Source: Lentisphaera profundi
Lineage (GTDB): Bacteria > Verrucomicrobiota > Lentisphaeria > Lentisphaerales > Lentisphaeraceae
NCBI RefSeq assembly: GCF_028728065.1
Contig: NZ_CP117811.1
Coordinates: forward strand, 744,001-808,000
DNA: 64,000 bases
Reading direction: 5' to 3'
Shown here: positions 25,575 to 33,857 of the stretch, piece by piece
Numbering within the stretch: position 1 is the stretch's first letter
Layout: each line of letters begins with the position of its first letter
Notes under the pieces: model-generated
Databases searched by the model: none
What the model saw: the letters and a program-made list of their open reading frames with translations, nothing else
What the model was told of the DNA's origin: nothing
Translations under genes and position numbers: made by a program

Positions 25575-25911
25575 TGATGCGTTCCTTCAGAACTCCCTTT
25601 GGAAATTTATCATTCCGTTCCTAGGGCTGACGCCCTAGGCTAATCTGATGCGTGCTTTCAGCACTCTCTGAACCAATTCCTTATCTCATACTCCTAGGGC
25701 TGACGCCCCAGGCTAATTTGATGCGTTCCTTCAGAACTCCCTTTGGAAATTTATCATTCCGTTCCTAGGGCTGACGCCCTAGGCTAATCTGATGCGTGCT
25801 TTCAGCACTCTCTGAACCAATTCCTTATCTCATACTCCTAGGGCTGACGCCCCAGGCTAATTTGATGCGTTCCTTCAGAACTCCCTTTGGAAATTCATCA
25901 TTCCGTTCCTA
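25575..25911. repeat. Tandem array of 144-bp hairpin-bearing units
   Basis: TGATGCGTTCCTTCAG recurs at 25575, 25719 and 25863, a period of 144. Each unit carries GTTC-CTTCA-GAAC, CCTAGGGC-TGAC-GCCCTAGG, GTGCT-TTC-AGCAC and a second GGGC-TGAC-GCCC hairpin. The third unit is interrupted by the IS4-like element inside its GGGC...GCCC stem. No gene is present between 25511 and 25923. Confidence 0.85.
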
Positions 25912-25929
25912 GGGCTTACGCCCTGGCTT

Positions 25930-26265
25930 TTATACACTTTTTTGAAGAGCTAATAATTCGAGGGAAAGGTCTATCCATTCACCAGTCAATTGTTTAAGTT
26001 TTTTATAGTTGTGAATTTGCTCTGAAACATTGTGTAGATCTGCTTCTTTTATGAACTGTGTATATCCTTTGCCTTTTCTCCTATAACTAAGCTTATGATA
26101 TGGCCCATGCTTTTGGGGATCCTGCTTGTCTTTACACTTACAGCTGGGGTTTCCACACACATTATATTGTTGTGAAATACTTCCAGGTCGGAGTTCTCCT
26201 AGTTCAGAGATTTCCTGTTTTATTCTTTCGATTCGTGCTTTTATTTCCTGATCAGTTTTACTCAT
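25930..26265 (-). CDS. DUF6788-like IS accessory protein
   Basis: 111 residues from the ATG at 26265 (MSKTDQEIKARIERIKQEIS). An N-terminal coiled coil is followed by a compact zinc-like cluster, CGNPSCKCKDKQDPQKHGPY (about 39-58), and the aromatic/basic segment YHKLSYRRKGKGYTQF, then a second coiled region. This layout matches what I recall of DUF6788 proteins, small proteins of unknown function. The stop codon lies in the left inverted repeat, so it belongs to the IS. A longer upstream reading would translate the palindrome and is rejected. Nucleic-acid binding is plausible but unproven. Confidence 0.65.
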   Translation of the reverse strand: MSKTDQEIKARIERIKQEISELGELRPGSISQQYNVCGNPSCKCKDKQDPQKHGPYHKLSYRRKGKGYTQFIKEADLHNVSEQIHNYKKLKQLTGEWIDLSLELLALQKSV

Positions 26266-26285
26266 TATAAAGCCCCTTTTATTCG

Positions 26286-26333
26286 TTGAAATAATTACCG
26301 ATATCACTATAGTGATATCGGTAATTATTTCAA
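26286..26333. promoter_or_regulatory. Perfect 48-bp palindrome between the divergent IS genes
   Basis: Left arm 26286-26309 (TTGAAATAATTACCGATATC then ACTA) is the exact reverse complement of 26310-26333. It begins 21 bases before the accessory gene's ATG and ends 30 bases before the transposase ATG. It could be an operator, a cruciform, or a hairpin in both leaders that blocks translation from outside transcription. Confidence 0.9.
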
Positions 26334-26362
26334 TATAAATCAATCGATGGAAGGTGATTAAA

Positions 26363-27898
26363 ATGATAGCGGAAAAAGAACTGGAGCTATGGCATGAACT
26401 TGCTCAAAAAGTTGGGATGAAACATCTTTCTACGAAGAAGGCTTTTCTACGTCAGCTGGAGCTATATAGCAACTCACCTACGGGATCATCATGTCAAATA
26501 GCGGGTAGGTCCCCAAGTACTCTTCCTTGGAGTGAAGTTATTTCTACGTATCGTTTTATGGATAATGAAAATATTAGTTTAAAGGCTTTGCGTAGTTTTC
26601 GTCGTGAGCTCAGCTTAGCACATCACCCCAAAGGAAGTGATGTACTAGTCATGAACGATATTTCATTATTAGACTATTATCATCACACTACCAAGGAAGA
26701 TCGACGAGCTATTGGTGACGGCAAAGGGAAAGGTTATGAGTATGTTTGTAACCTTGCGGTCAACCCAAGTGATGGAGGTGTCCTAGGCGTTCTTCACGAT
26801 TGTCTAGTTAACTGTGATGGGCCTGACGATGTGGATATGGTGGATTATTCAGATTCGTATCTGAAGAAATATCTGAGCACAGATGATTTAGAAGAAATCA
26901 AAGAAAACCATAAACACCAAATGGTCTCTCATATTCGCGCTAGTGCAGAGCACTTGAAAGAGTGGAACCCAATTCATGTAGGAGATCGGGAGTTTGATGA
27001 TATTTTTATCATGTTAGCCACGATGGATAAAAACCATGATTTTGTACTGCGAGCCAAGAGTATTCGGAATGTTCAAACACCAAATTTTGACGCGTTACCT
27101 GAATCCGCTCTTGTAAAAAAACAGGGTGGACATCCCATGAAAGATGGATATGTCTGTACAAAAATTAGTGAACTTATCAAGTATATCCCACTCAGTCCTT
27201 ATAAGGAATTGCCCTTAGATGGACGCGGTCGAGTAACGGAGCAGATAAATGCTAAACGTAACGCGCAATTACATATAGGCAGTGTACCAATCAGCTTATA
27301 TCGTCAGGCCAAACGAAATCATAAATATATAAAAACCCCGCAAGCAGTAGATGTCAATTTAGTTGTTATCAAAGAACTTAACCCTCCTGAAGGTGAAGAA
27401 CCTTTGTTGTGGATTCTTTTTACAAACAGGGATGTAGATACCTTAGAAAAAATGACCTATATTGGAAAAATTTATGAATTGAGGTGGAAAATTGAGGAAT
27501 TTTTTCGCCTCTTAAAGACCACTTATAAATTGGAGCAAGCACGCTATAATTCAGCTTCCAAAGTCGCCCGTTACCTAGTTTTAATAACTATTGCAGCTCA
27601 AATGACCATGAAACTCCGAAGTCTTGCGGGTATTAGTCAATCAGCTTCTCTCGACGATGAGGAATACCATAAAGTCAAAGAAGCCATGAAACACCCAAAT
27701 GATGATAAGATCGACATCAATTTGAGACTCTTTGCTCTTATCGCTCGTAGAGGCGGTTGGTTAGGACGAAGGCGAGACCCCATTGGTTCAACAATTTTAT
27801 CCAGGGGTATGATGGATGTCTTGACCGTATTGCAATTTCAACAAGAACACAAAGACTTGTTAAATGAACTGCAAAATAATCCTCAAAATATCTTTTAA
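26363..27898 (+). CDS. IS4-family DDE transposase
   Basis: 511 residues from the ATG at 26363, preceded by GGAAGGTG; an upstream GTG is less likely. DDE residues can be placed: first Asp in VMNDISLLDY (about 97-106), second in VGDREFDD (about 209-216), Glu in YELRWKIEEFFRLLKTTYK (about 371-389). The last is the YREK signature of IS4/Tn5-type enzymes. The N-terminal part carries the Tn5-like DNA-binding region (RSPSTLPWSEVISTYRFMDN). The frame is intact and both ends match, so the element is potentially active. Confidence 0.9.
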   Translation: MIAEKELELWHELAQKVGMKHLSTKKAFLRQLELYSNSPTGSSCQIAGRSPSTLPWSEVISTYRFMDNENISLKALRSFRRELSLAHHPKGSDVLVMNDISLLDYYHHTTKEDRRAIGDGKGKGYEYVCNLAVNPSDGGVLGVLHDCLVNCDGPDDVDMVDYSDSYLKKYLSTDDLEEIKENHKHQMVSHIRASAEHLKEWNPIHVGDREFDDIFIMLATMDKNHDFVLRAKSIRNVQTPNFDALPESALVKKQGGHPMKDGYVCTKISELIKYIPLSPYKELPLDGRGRVTEQINAKRNAQLHIGSVPISLYRQAKRNHKYIKTPQAVDVNLVVIKELNPPEGEEPLLWILFTNRDVDTLEKMTYIGKIYELRWKIEEFFRLLKTTYKLEQARYNSASKVARYLVLITIAAQMTMKLRSLAGISQSASLDDEEYHKVKEAMKHPNDDKIDINLRLFALIARRGGWLGRRRDPIGSTILSRGMMDVLTVLQFQQEHKDLLNELQNNPQNIF

Positions 27899-27941
27899 CC
27901 TAGCCCTTCAAAAAAGTGTATAAAAGCCAGGGCTTACGCCC

Positions 27942-28190
27942 CAGGCTAATCTGATGCGTGCTTTCAGCACTCTCAATCATATATAAGTGATTTATTTTGA
28001 ATACTGAAAGTATGGATTAGTATAGCCCAATGGCGTAAGCCTTGGGTACATAGAGCCTGATCAAATATAGAATGCTGAAGGCATGGATAAGTGCCTTGAT
28101 GCGTGACTTGTGATAAATTATTTTCATTTAAAATTCACAAAAAATTGTAATCATTTATGAGCTTAAGTAAATTATAGGTAAAGGAAAGGA
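27942..28190. repeat. Hairpin-repeat array upstream of the IS200-like tnpA
   Basis: Continues the interrupted unit (CCCCAGGCTAAT), then GTGCT-TTC-AGCAC, ATACT-GAA-AGTAT, a CCCAATGGC/GCCTTGGG stem and ATGC-TGAAG-GCAT, each between short shared spacers such as CAATCATATATAAGTGATT. The last 90 bases before the gene are AT-rich leader. Confidence 0.75.
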
Positions 28191-28196
28191 GTAGTC

Positions 28197-28661
28197 ATGA
28201 GTCAGTCACTTTGTCAAAATTATATACACATCATTTATCACATTAGTTTTAGTGAGCCAGTTAACATTCCCTTAGAATTAGAAGCAGGCTTACACGCCTA
28301 CTTGGCAGAGATTTGCAAAAGTCAAAATTCGCCTGCTTTGGTAATAAATGGAACTAAAGATCATGTACATATCCTATGTCAATTATCGAAGAAGTTATCG
28401 ATCGTGGAATTATTAATGAAATTAAAGTCAAACTCATCACGTTGGATGAAAGTGCAAGACAGCCTAAATCCCTATTTAGAGAAATTTTCTTGGCAAAAAG
28501 GATATGGCAGTTTTCCTGTGAGTGCATCTAAGTTAGATATAGTGCAGCAATATATTTTAAATCAAAAAGAGCATCACAAGAAATTAACATTTAAAGAAGA
28601 GTATTTAATGTTTTTGGATAAGTATCATGTTGAATACAATGACAAATATTTGTGGGATTAG
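28197..28661 (+). CDS. tnpA: IS200-like Y1 (HUH) transposase
   Basis: Single-strand DNA transposase of the IS200/IS605 TnpA type, 154 residues, full length. The HUH metal site is KDHVHILCQL (about 57-66). The catalytic tyrosine should be Y124 in IVQQYILNQKEHHKK (about 120-134), with downstream acidic/histidine helix residues. AGGAG lies nine bases before the ATG. There is no accompanying tnpB. The gene is embedded in arrays of small hairpins on both sides, the type of structure these enzymes bind, so it may be the mobiliser of the arrays (inference). Confidence 0.88.
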   Translation: MSQSLCQNYIHIIYHISFSEPVNIPLELEAGLHAYLAEICKSQNSPALVINGTKDHVHILCQLSKKLSIVELLMKLKSNSSRWMKVQDSLNPYLEKFSWQKGYGSFPVSASKLDIVQQYILNQKEHHKKLTFKEEYLMFLDKYHVEYNDKYLWD

Positions 28662-29580
28662 GGACTTGATGCGTTCCTTCAGAACTCCCTCTGGGAATTT
28701 ATCATTCCGTTCCTAGGGCTGACGCCCCAGGCTAATCTGATGCGTGCTTTCAGCACTCTCAATCATATATAAGAGATTCATTTTTGAATACTGACAGTAT
28801 GGATAAGGGCCTTGATGCGTGCTTTCAGCACTCTCAATCATATATAAGAGATTCATTTTTGAATGCTGAAGGCATGGATAAGAGCCTTGATGCGTGCTTT
28901 CAGCACTCACTGAAGCAATTCCTTATCTCATAATCCTAGGGCTGACGCCCCAGGCTAATCTGATGCGTGCTTTCAGCACTCTCAATCATATATAAGTGAT
29001 TCATTTTTGAATACTGACAGTATGGATTAGTATAGCCCAATGGCGTAAGCCTTGGGTACATAATGTGTATCACAAAAACTGAATGCTGAAGGCATGGATA
29101 AGAGCCTTGATGCGTGCTTTCAGCACTCACTGAAGCAATTCCTTATCTCATAATCCTAGGGCTGTCGCCCCAGGCTAATCTGATGCGTTCCTTCAGAACT
29201 CCCTTTGGAAATTCATCATTCTGTTCCTAGGGCTGACGCCCCAGGCTAATCTGATGCGTGCTTTCAGCGCTCTCAATCATATATAAGTGATTCATTTTTG
29301 AATACTGAAAGTATGGATTAGTATAGCCCAATGGCGTAAGCCTTGGGTACATAGAGCCTGATCAAATATAGAATGCTGAAGGTATGGATAAGGGCCTTGA
29401 TGCGTGCTTTCAGTACTCACTGAAGCAATTCCTTATCTCATAATCCTAGGGCTGACGCCCCAGGCTAATTTGATGCGTGCTTTCAGCACTCACTGAACAA
29501 ATTCCTTATCTCATATTCCTAGGGCTGACGCCCCAGGCTAATCTGATGCGTGCTTTCAGCACTCGTTTCTGTATTTTTTT
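28662..29580. repeat. Large hairpin-repeat array downstream of tnpA
   Basis: About 0.9 kb made of recurring modules. CCTAGGGC-TGAC-GCCCCAGG appears at about 28711, 28936, 29225, 29449 and 29518, with a TGTC variant at about 29156. TGATGCGTGCTTTCAGCACTC appears at least eight times. ATACT-GACA-GTAT or its GAAA form, ATGC-TGAAG-GCAT and CCCAATGGC...GCCTTGGG also recur. Order and spacing vary, so it is not a clean tandem repeat and not a CRISPR. Frames starting MSAESTHQ are translations of the repeat. Confidence 0.85.
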
Positions 29581-29623
29581 TATCCCTAGGCCTGTACTTA
29601 AAGTATTTGCTTAAAAAGCCATG

Positions 29624-29651
29624 AAAAAGTGCTTCCGTGAAGAAGCACTTT
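29624..29651 (-). terminator. Rho-independent terminator of the intact prepilin gene
   Basis: AAAGTGCTTC (29626-29635) and GAAGCACTTT (29642-29651) form a perfect ten-base stem; on the minus strand a short T-run follows. It lies 36 bases beyond the prepilin stop codon. Confidence 0.8.
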
Positions 29652-29686
29652 ATATGAGTTTTTGCTTGGGCAATAAGTTTTCTTAA

Positions 29687-30364
29687 TTAATCTAAATCAT
29701 ACATGTCTTCGGAGCCAGAACCCAGGGTTGAAGTCGATGGCAAGAAGGTACTTCTGACACTGCCATCGGCAAAACCGATGTTTGAAAACATTTGTTTTCC
29801 ATGCTGAGAATGAGTTCCCGCCCAATCAGAATATCCCGAAATCGCGTACTGTCGACTGCCCAAGTTCCTAGGGGCGACGAATTCTCTAATCATAACCGTT
29901 GAAGAAGGCTTTGCAACATCAGCTTGTGTTGCCGAGCCCTTAGTCCAGCTTAAGTTTGAGTTGAGTATGTAATTTCTCTTTGGGTAACCAGCAGCATCTA
30001 TCTGGCTAAATTCCGCGGATGGGCAATAATATAACTTGTCCCCTCCCTGCACATTATTTGGATGAATCCAGTTCCAATACGTCCACCCCAATAACATCTT
30101 TCGACCATCATAGCCATCTAAAGCCAAGTAGTCATCCCAGACATCACTTGTACGGTACTTTTTAAGGCCAACAACATAGTGATCTTGGTTGTCATCGGGA
30201 ACCATCAGTAAAAACGTAGAAACTTGTTTGAGGTTATTGATACATACAGATGTCTTAGCTTTCCTTCTTGCTTTACCAAGGCTAGGTAAAAGTAAGGATC
30301 CAAGAATGCCGATGATTGCGACAACTACCAAGATTTCAATGAGGGTAAAATTTTTCTTATTCAT
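29687..30364 (-). CDS. Type II secretion-type prepilin (intact copy)
   Basis: 225-residue prepilin with a short basic leader (MNKKN) and the [16 protein letters not shown] helix. Glu at +5 after the cleavage site is the residue needed for pilin assembly. The body has CINNLKQ (about 40-46) and the [20 protein letters not shown] region (about 95-122). The C-terminal block reads [28 protein letters not shown]. Such proteins are numerous in Lentisphaerae and Planctomycetes; they may be pseudopilins or surface proteins. AAAGGA precedes the ATG. This copy has the family-like C terminus, so it is probably the donor of the chimeric copy at 11940. Confidence 0.88.
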   Translation of the reverse strand: MNKKNFTLIEILVVVAIIGILGSLLLPSLGKARRKAKTSVCINNLKQVSTFLLMVPDDNQDHYVVGLKKYRTSDVWDDYLALDGYDGRKMLLGWTYWNWIHPNNVQGGDKLYYCPSAEFSQIDAAGYPKRNYILNSNLSWTKGSATQADVAKPSSTVMIREFVAPRNLGSRQYAISGYSDWAGTHSQHGKQMFSNIGFADGSVRSTFLPSTSTLGSGSEDMYDLD

Positions 30365-30833
30365 AATTTTTCCTTTTTCAATACCTATTTATAGAACTCT
30401 ATATTCTGTTAATGTGTAAAACACGCATAATAAGCACCTTGCTACTGTATAATTGTTTTATTATGATGTATAATGAATCTAATATGTAAAAATATGCACT
30501 ATCTCGAGCCTGATGCAGAGTTGTTTTATCACTATTCAGCAAGAACTTATGACTTTAAGAGATTACCTAAAAAGGCCGTTTTTTGAAGCTATTAATTTGG
30601 TGACAATAGCATCGAAGATGCGTCATGTTTTTAGCCTTGGGGGTAGGCGAAGCTCACTCCCAAGGAATCGATTATCCATCACTAGATCATCGAAGATGGT
30701 CAATTAATTCGCCCTCGTCGAGGACGAGATTTACAATCTGTTTTTTCACCTGGGGTTTTACTCCAGGCTAAGTACATTCATCCTCTCCGAGGGTGTAAAA
30801 TCATGCTTCCGTTTTTCAAATACAATGATTTTC
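29728..30833. repeat. Duplicated block A, copy 2 (about 1.1 kb)
   Basis: Matches 12071-13176 (offset 17657) with two substitutions noted. The region upstream of the prepilin start (30365-30833) carries only inverted repeats such as GCATC-GAA-GATGC and CTCGTC-GAG-GACGAG and no gene I can support. Confidence 0.9.
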
Positions 30834-30880
30834 ATGCCGAAGCTAAGCCTCTGCAGCGTAGCTTCGGCAGGCATGTTTTT
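30833..30880 (+). terminator. Long hairpin with T-run beside block A
   Basis: CATGCCGAAGCTA (30833-30845) pairs with TAGCTTCGGC and GGCATG (30859-30875), followed by seven T. It resembles a plus-strand terminator, but no plus-strand gene lies upstream. It may be a repeat. Bases 30881-30987 show nothing else. Confidence 0.45.
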
Positions 30881-30987
30881 TTCAAACACCACGGACTTAC
30901 TCCATGGCTATTTTATGCGTGTTTTTAGTACTCCATGAGAGAATGACTTAGGCATGAAGCGCAGCAGGAGCTACGCGGTCCAGTTGT

Positions 30988-31027
30988 AAAAAAAAAAGCC
31001 CTTGACTGGTGAGTCAGGGGCTTTTTT
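30988..31027 (-). terminator. Rho-independent terminator of the fuconolactonase operon
   Basis: AAAAAAGCCC-GAC and GTC-GGGCTTTTTT arms with a small internal mismatch lie just beyond the stop at 31050. A T-run is present on either strand. Confidence 0.8.
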
Positions 31028-31049
31028 GAGTGAGTTTTTTAGAAAGAGT

Positions 31050-31871
31050 TTAAAGCTGATAGAACTTAGCGGCGTTGGCGCCAAAAACTTTAGCTTCTGC
31101 AGTAGCAGAATGTTTTTTGGTGAAGTCAAGAGCGAGATTATGAACTTCAGAATACGTTCCGCTTAGTAGGCAAACGGGCCAGTCGGAGCCATACATGATG
31201 CGATCTTCGCCAAAGGCATTAAAGATAACTGACATATATGGATCAAAATCAGCACTATCCCATCCTGGCTTGGTTTCTGTTACCATGCCCGAGAGTTTGC
31301 AATAAACATGAGGGTATTTAGCGACTTCATTTATATCTTCAGCCCATTCATCAATTTGGCCTTCGCCAATTAAAGGTTTGGCAATGTGGTCAATCACTAA
31401 GCGCATTTCAGGAAGTTCTTCCAGTAATTGTTTAACTGCTTTAAGGTGTTTTGGAAAAACTAAGATGTCATAGCTGTAGCCTTTTTCAGCAAGTAGTTTG
31501 AGGCCACGGATAAAATTGGGGTCGAGCATAAATTCAGGCTCTTGGCCTTGAAGAATTTCGCGAAAGCCGCAAAGAGTTTTTTCATCTTTGAATTCTTCGA
31601 GAACTTCAGCAAGCTTATCGTCTTTTAAATCAATCCAGCCCACAACTCCAGCAACATGCTTATATTGCTTAGTGAAGTCCAGGAGCCAGCGCGTCTCTTC
31701 TAAAGTACAGCGAGCTTGAACCGCAACAGAAGCATCAACTTGATGTTGATCGAATTCTTCTTTTAAGTGAGGAGGAAGAAAATCACGACGGAGAACACTC
31801 ATGGAGTCGTCAATCCAGTCATATTCTTCTAGAGAGTAATTCCAGAAATGTTGGTGTGAATCAATGCGCAT
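31050..31871 (-). CDS. Amidohydrolase, probable L-fuconolactonase
   Basis: Metal-dependent hydrolase of the COG3618 group, 273 residues, cytoplasmic. MRIDSHQHFW (1-10) gives the HxH metal ligands. The WIDL segment (about 79-82), VIDHIAKP (about 159-166), KLSGM (about 192-196) and YGSDWPV (about 226-232, catalytic Asp) are all present. It would open L-fucono-1,5-lactone to L-fuconate. Its start is 18 bases after the stop of the UxaA-type dehydratase gene, so the two form an operon. Substrate assignment rests on the pathway context. Confidence 0.85.
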   Translation of the reverse strand: MRIDSHQHFWNYSLEEYDWIDDSMSVLRRDFLPPHLKEEFDQHQVDASVAVQARCTLEETRWLLDFTKQYKHVAGVVGWIDLKDDKLAEVLEEFKDEKTLCGFREILQGQEPEFMLDPNFIRGLKLLAEKGYSYDILVFPKHLKAVKQLLEELPEMRLVIDHIAKPLIGEGQIDEWAEDINEVAKYPHVYCKLSGMVTETKPGWDSADFDPYMSVIFNAFGEDRIMYGSDWPVCLLSGTYSEVHNLALDFTKKHSATAEAKVFGANAAKFYQL

Positions 31872-31889
31872 AAGATACTCTTTTATAAA

Positions 31890-33542
31890 TTAAAGTGAGG
31901 TGCCACGTTTCCAAGGGATGAAGTCGTCTTGACCGAGTTTTTCCGCCTTACTGATGGTAGTGCCTGACGCGACGTCAATACAGTGTCGAAGTAAGTCTTG
32001 TCCTGTTTCTTCAAGTGATTTCTCGCCGGAGATAATGCAGCCGGTATCGAAGTCAATGATATCGGGCATAGTGATAGCGACTTTTGTATTGGAGGAAACT
32101 TTAATAACAGGAGTGACAGGGTTGCCTGTAGGAGTTCCGAGTCCAGTAGAGAAAAGGATAAGGTTGCAGCCTGCACCGGCTAAAGCGGTACAAGATTCTA
32201 CGTCATTACCAGGAGTATTGAGAAGATTGAGCCCCTTTTTGGTAATGTAGCCCGGGTAATCTTGGACATCTTGGATAACGGCCGTGCCACCTTTTTTTGC
32301 GGCGCCCGCAGATTTCATGGCATCGGTAATAAGACCATCTTTGATATTGCCTGGAGAAGGATTGCTTGACATAGAAGTGCCATCGGCTTCTGCACGTGCT
32401 TCGTAGCTACGCATAAGATCAATGAAGGTATTAGCCGTTTTTTCATCTTTACAGCGCATGATCATTTCTTTTTCAACGCCAAATAATTCGGGGAATTCAG
32501 AAAGAACTGCAGAGCCACCAAGTTTAACAATGAGGTCACTCACTTGGCCAATAGCAGGGTTTGAAGAAATACCTGAGAAACCATCGGAGGCGCCACATTC
32601 AACACCAATGACTAGCTTGCTCAAAGGTGAATCTTGACGTTGATGTTGATTAGCTTGAATGAGTCCAGCAAAAGTAGACTTGATAGCTTTGCTAATGAGT
32701 TCTTGCTCGGTACCAATCTGCTGCTGTTCGTGGAAGTATATAGGTTTATTGGCAATGTCTAAACGTTCAAGATAGGATTCGAGTAAGCCCATTTGAGTTT
32801 TTTGACAACCGAGACTAAGGATCGTTGCGCCTGCAGTATTTGGATGCTTGATATAACCTGCAAGCAGTTGTGCGAGCACTTGGGAATCTTCGTTAGTACC
32901 ACCGCATCCCATGTTGTGGAAAAGGAATTTTAAGCCATCTACATTTGGGAATAAATTATTTGAGCTTTGAGTTTTTGCACCACTTGATTCCGCTGAATTG
33001 AGAATGTCATCCACACTTGCGCCATTTTTATAGAGCTCAGTAAGATTGCGTAATTCATCTTGGTAGGAGCTGTGATCAGTGAAACCTAGTTCACGATTAA
33101 AGACTTCTCTAAGTGTCATTAGATTATTATTTTCGCAAAAAACTAAAGGAATAACGAGCCAGTTATTGCGTGTTCCTACTTGACCGTCTGCACGCTGGAA
33201 GCCTTTGAAAGTCTGACCTTCAAATTTACTGGCATCAGTAGGAGGAGCTTGGTAGCCAGGCATCCAATTACACATATCATCACTACTGTGTTCAGTATTT
33301 TCCGTGGTGATGGCTTCGCCAGTTTTAATATCAGAGAGTGCACGACCAACAGGAACGCCGTATTGAGTCATGATTGAATCTTTGTTGAAATCTATTAGGG
33401 CAAATTTATGCTTAACTTTAACATCTGTTAGAAGTGTAATGGTCTGGTCACTGTGTACGATTACTTTACCCGCACTTAGGGGAGTGAGTGCAACTGCTAA
33501 ATCATCTTTGGGGTGAAGCACGAGGAAGCTTTTTTTAGCCAT
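31890..33542 (-). CDS. UxaA-family dehydratase, probable L-fuconate dehydratase
   Basis: 550 residues: an N-terminal SAF-like domain (about 1-95) and a UxaA/altronate dehydratase body. Visible are GYQAPPTDAS, DGQVGTRNNWLVIPLVFCENN (iron-binding region, about 116-136), HNMGCGGTNEDSQVL (about 209-223) and GVECGASDGFSGISSNPA (about 311-328). The family dehydrates sugar acids such as altronate or galactarate. UxaA-type proteins stand at the fuconate step in the Campylobacter jejuni fucose locus, so L-fuconate is the likely substrate beside a fuconolactonase. Altronate is the main alternative. Confidence 0.8.
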   Translation of the reverse strand: MAKKSFLVLHPKDDLAVALTPLSAGKVIVHSDQTITLLTDVKVKHKFALIDFNKDSIMTQYGVPVGRALSDIKTGEAITTENTEHSSDDMCNWMPGYQAPPTDASKFEGQTFKGFQRADGQVGTRNNWLVIPLVFCENNNLMTLREVFNRELGFTDHSSYQDELRNLTELYKNGASVDDILNSAESSGAKTQSSNNLFPNVDGLKFLFHNMGCGGTNEDSQVLAQLLAGYIKHPNTAGATILSLGCQKTQMGLLESYLERLDIANKPIYFHEQQQIGTEQELISKAIKSTFAGLIQANQHQRQDSPLSKLVIGVECGASDGFSGISSNPAIGQVSDLIVKLGGSAVLSEFPELFGVEKEMIMRCKDEKTANTFIDLMRSYEARAEADGTSMSSNPSPGNIKDGLITDAMKSAGAAKKGGTAVIQDVQDYPGYITKKGLNLLNTPGNDVESCTALAGAGCNLILFSTGLGTPTGNPVTPVIKVSSNTKVAITMPDIIDFDTGCIISGEKSLEETGQDLLRHCIDVASGTTISKAEKLGQDDFIPWKRGTSL

Positions 33543-33857
33543 TAGATTTGTTACCTAGTTTTTTAAATTATCTTAGACAATAGGAGATTTTTGGTCAGAA
33601 TACAAGACTGGAAGCTTGGATAGTGCAGCTCTGCAATTATTAAATGATCGAATAGTTTAAGTTGATCCTATTTTTTCTGTGTGAATAAAGTAATCAATTA
33701 TTTATTATCATTGAATCATATACAATATAAAGGGGATCTCAATCTTCTCACGTAGATTTATATATGGGGAATTTAATGCTTATCATTACAGGTTCTGTCA
33801 ATTCCCCAGTCTCAAGAGCTATTGTTAATAAGAAATATTAAACACTCAAAGGCACTT
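33543..33857. other. Divergent intergenic region between the dehydratase and the third sulfatase
   Basis: About 315 bases, AT-rich, no credible gene. It must hold two divergent promoters. The AGATCT operator repeat seen before the GntR gene was not found here by eye. Confidence 0.4.

Larger units (their letters stand above)
25912..27941. mobile_element. Complete IS4-like insertion sequence, 2,006 bp with 12-bp target duplication
   Basis: The element spans 25924-27929. Terminal inverted repeats begin TGGCTTTTATACACTTTTTT and are perfect for 24 bases (25924-25947 against 27906-27929), extending to about 29 with one mismatch. The target site GGGCTTACGCCC is duplicated at 25912-25923 and 27930-27941. 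Inside are a DUF6788-like gene (minus strand) and a DDE transposase (plus strand), separated by a 48-bp palindrome. The insertion is in the stem of an array hairpin, so it postdates the array. Confidence 0.93.

Noticed and set aside
25930-26343. Longer start for the IS accessory gene
   Set aside because: The extra 26 residues would be the translation of the perfect palindrome; the ATG at 26265 is simpler.
28713-29130. Minus-strand frames beginning MSAESTHQ
   Set aside because: Direct translations of the hairpin repeat modules, with no ribosome site or independent support.
28662-29580. CRISPR-like array of repeats
   Set aside because: Repeated modules are hairpins with variable order and spacing, spacers are themselves repeated, and no cas gene is present.
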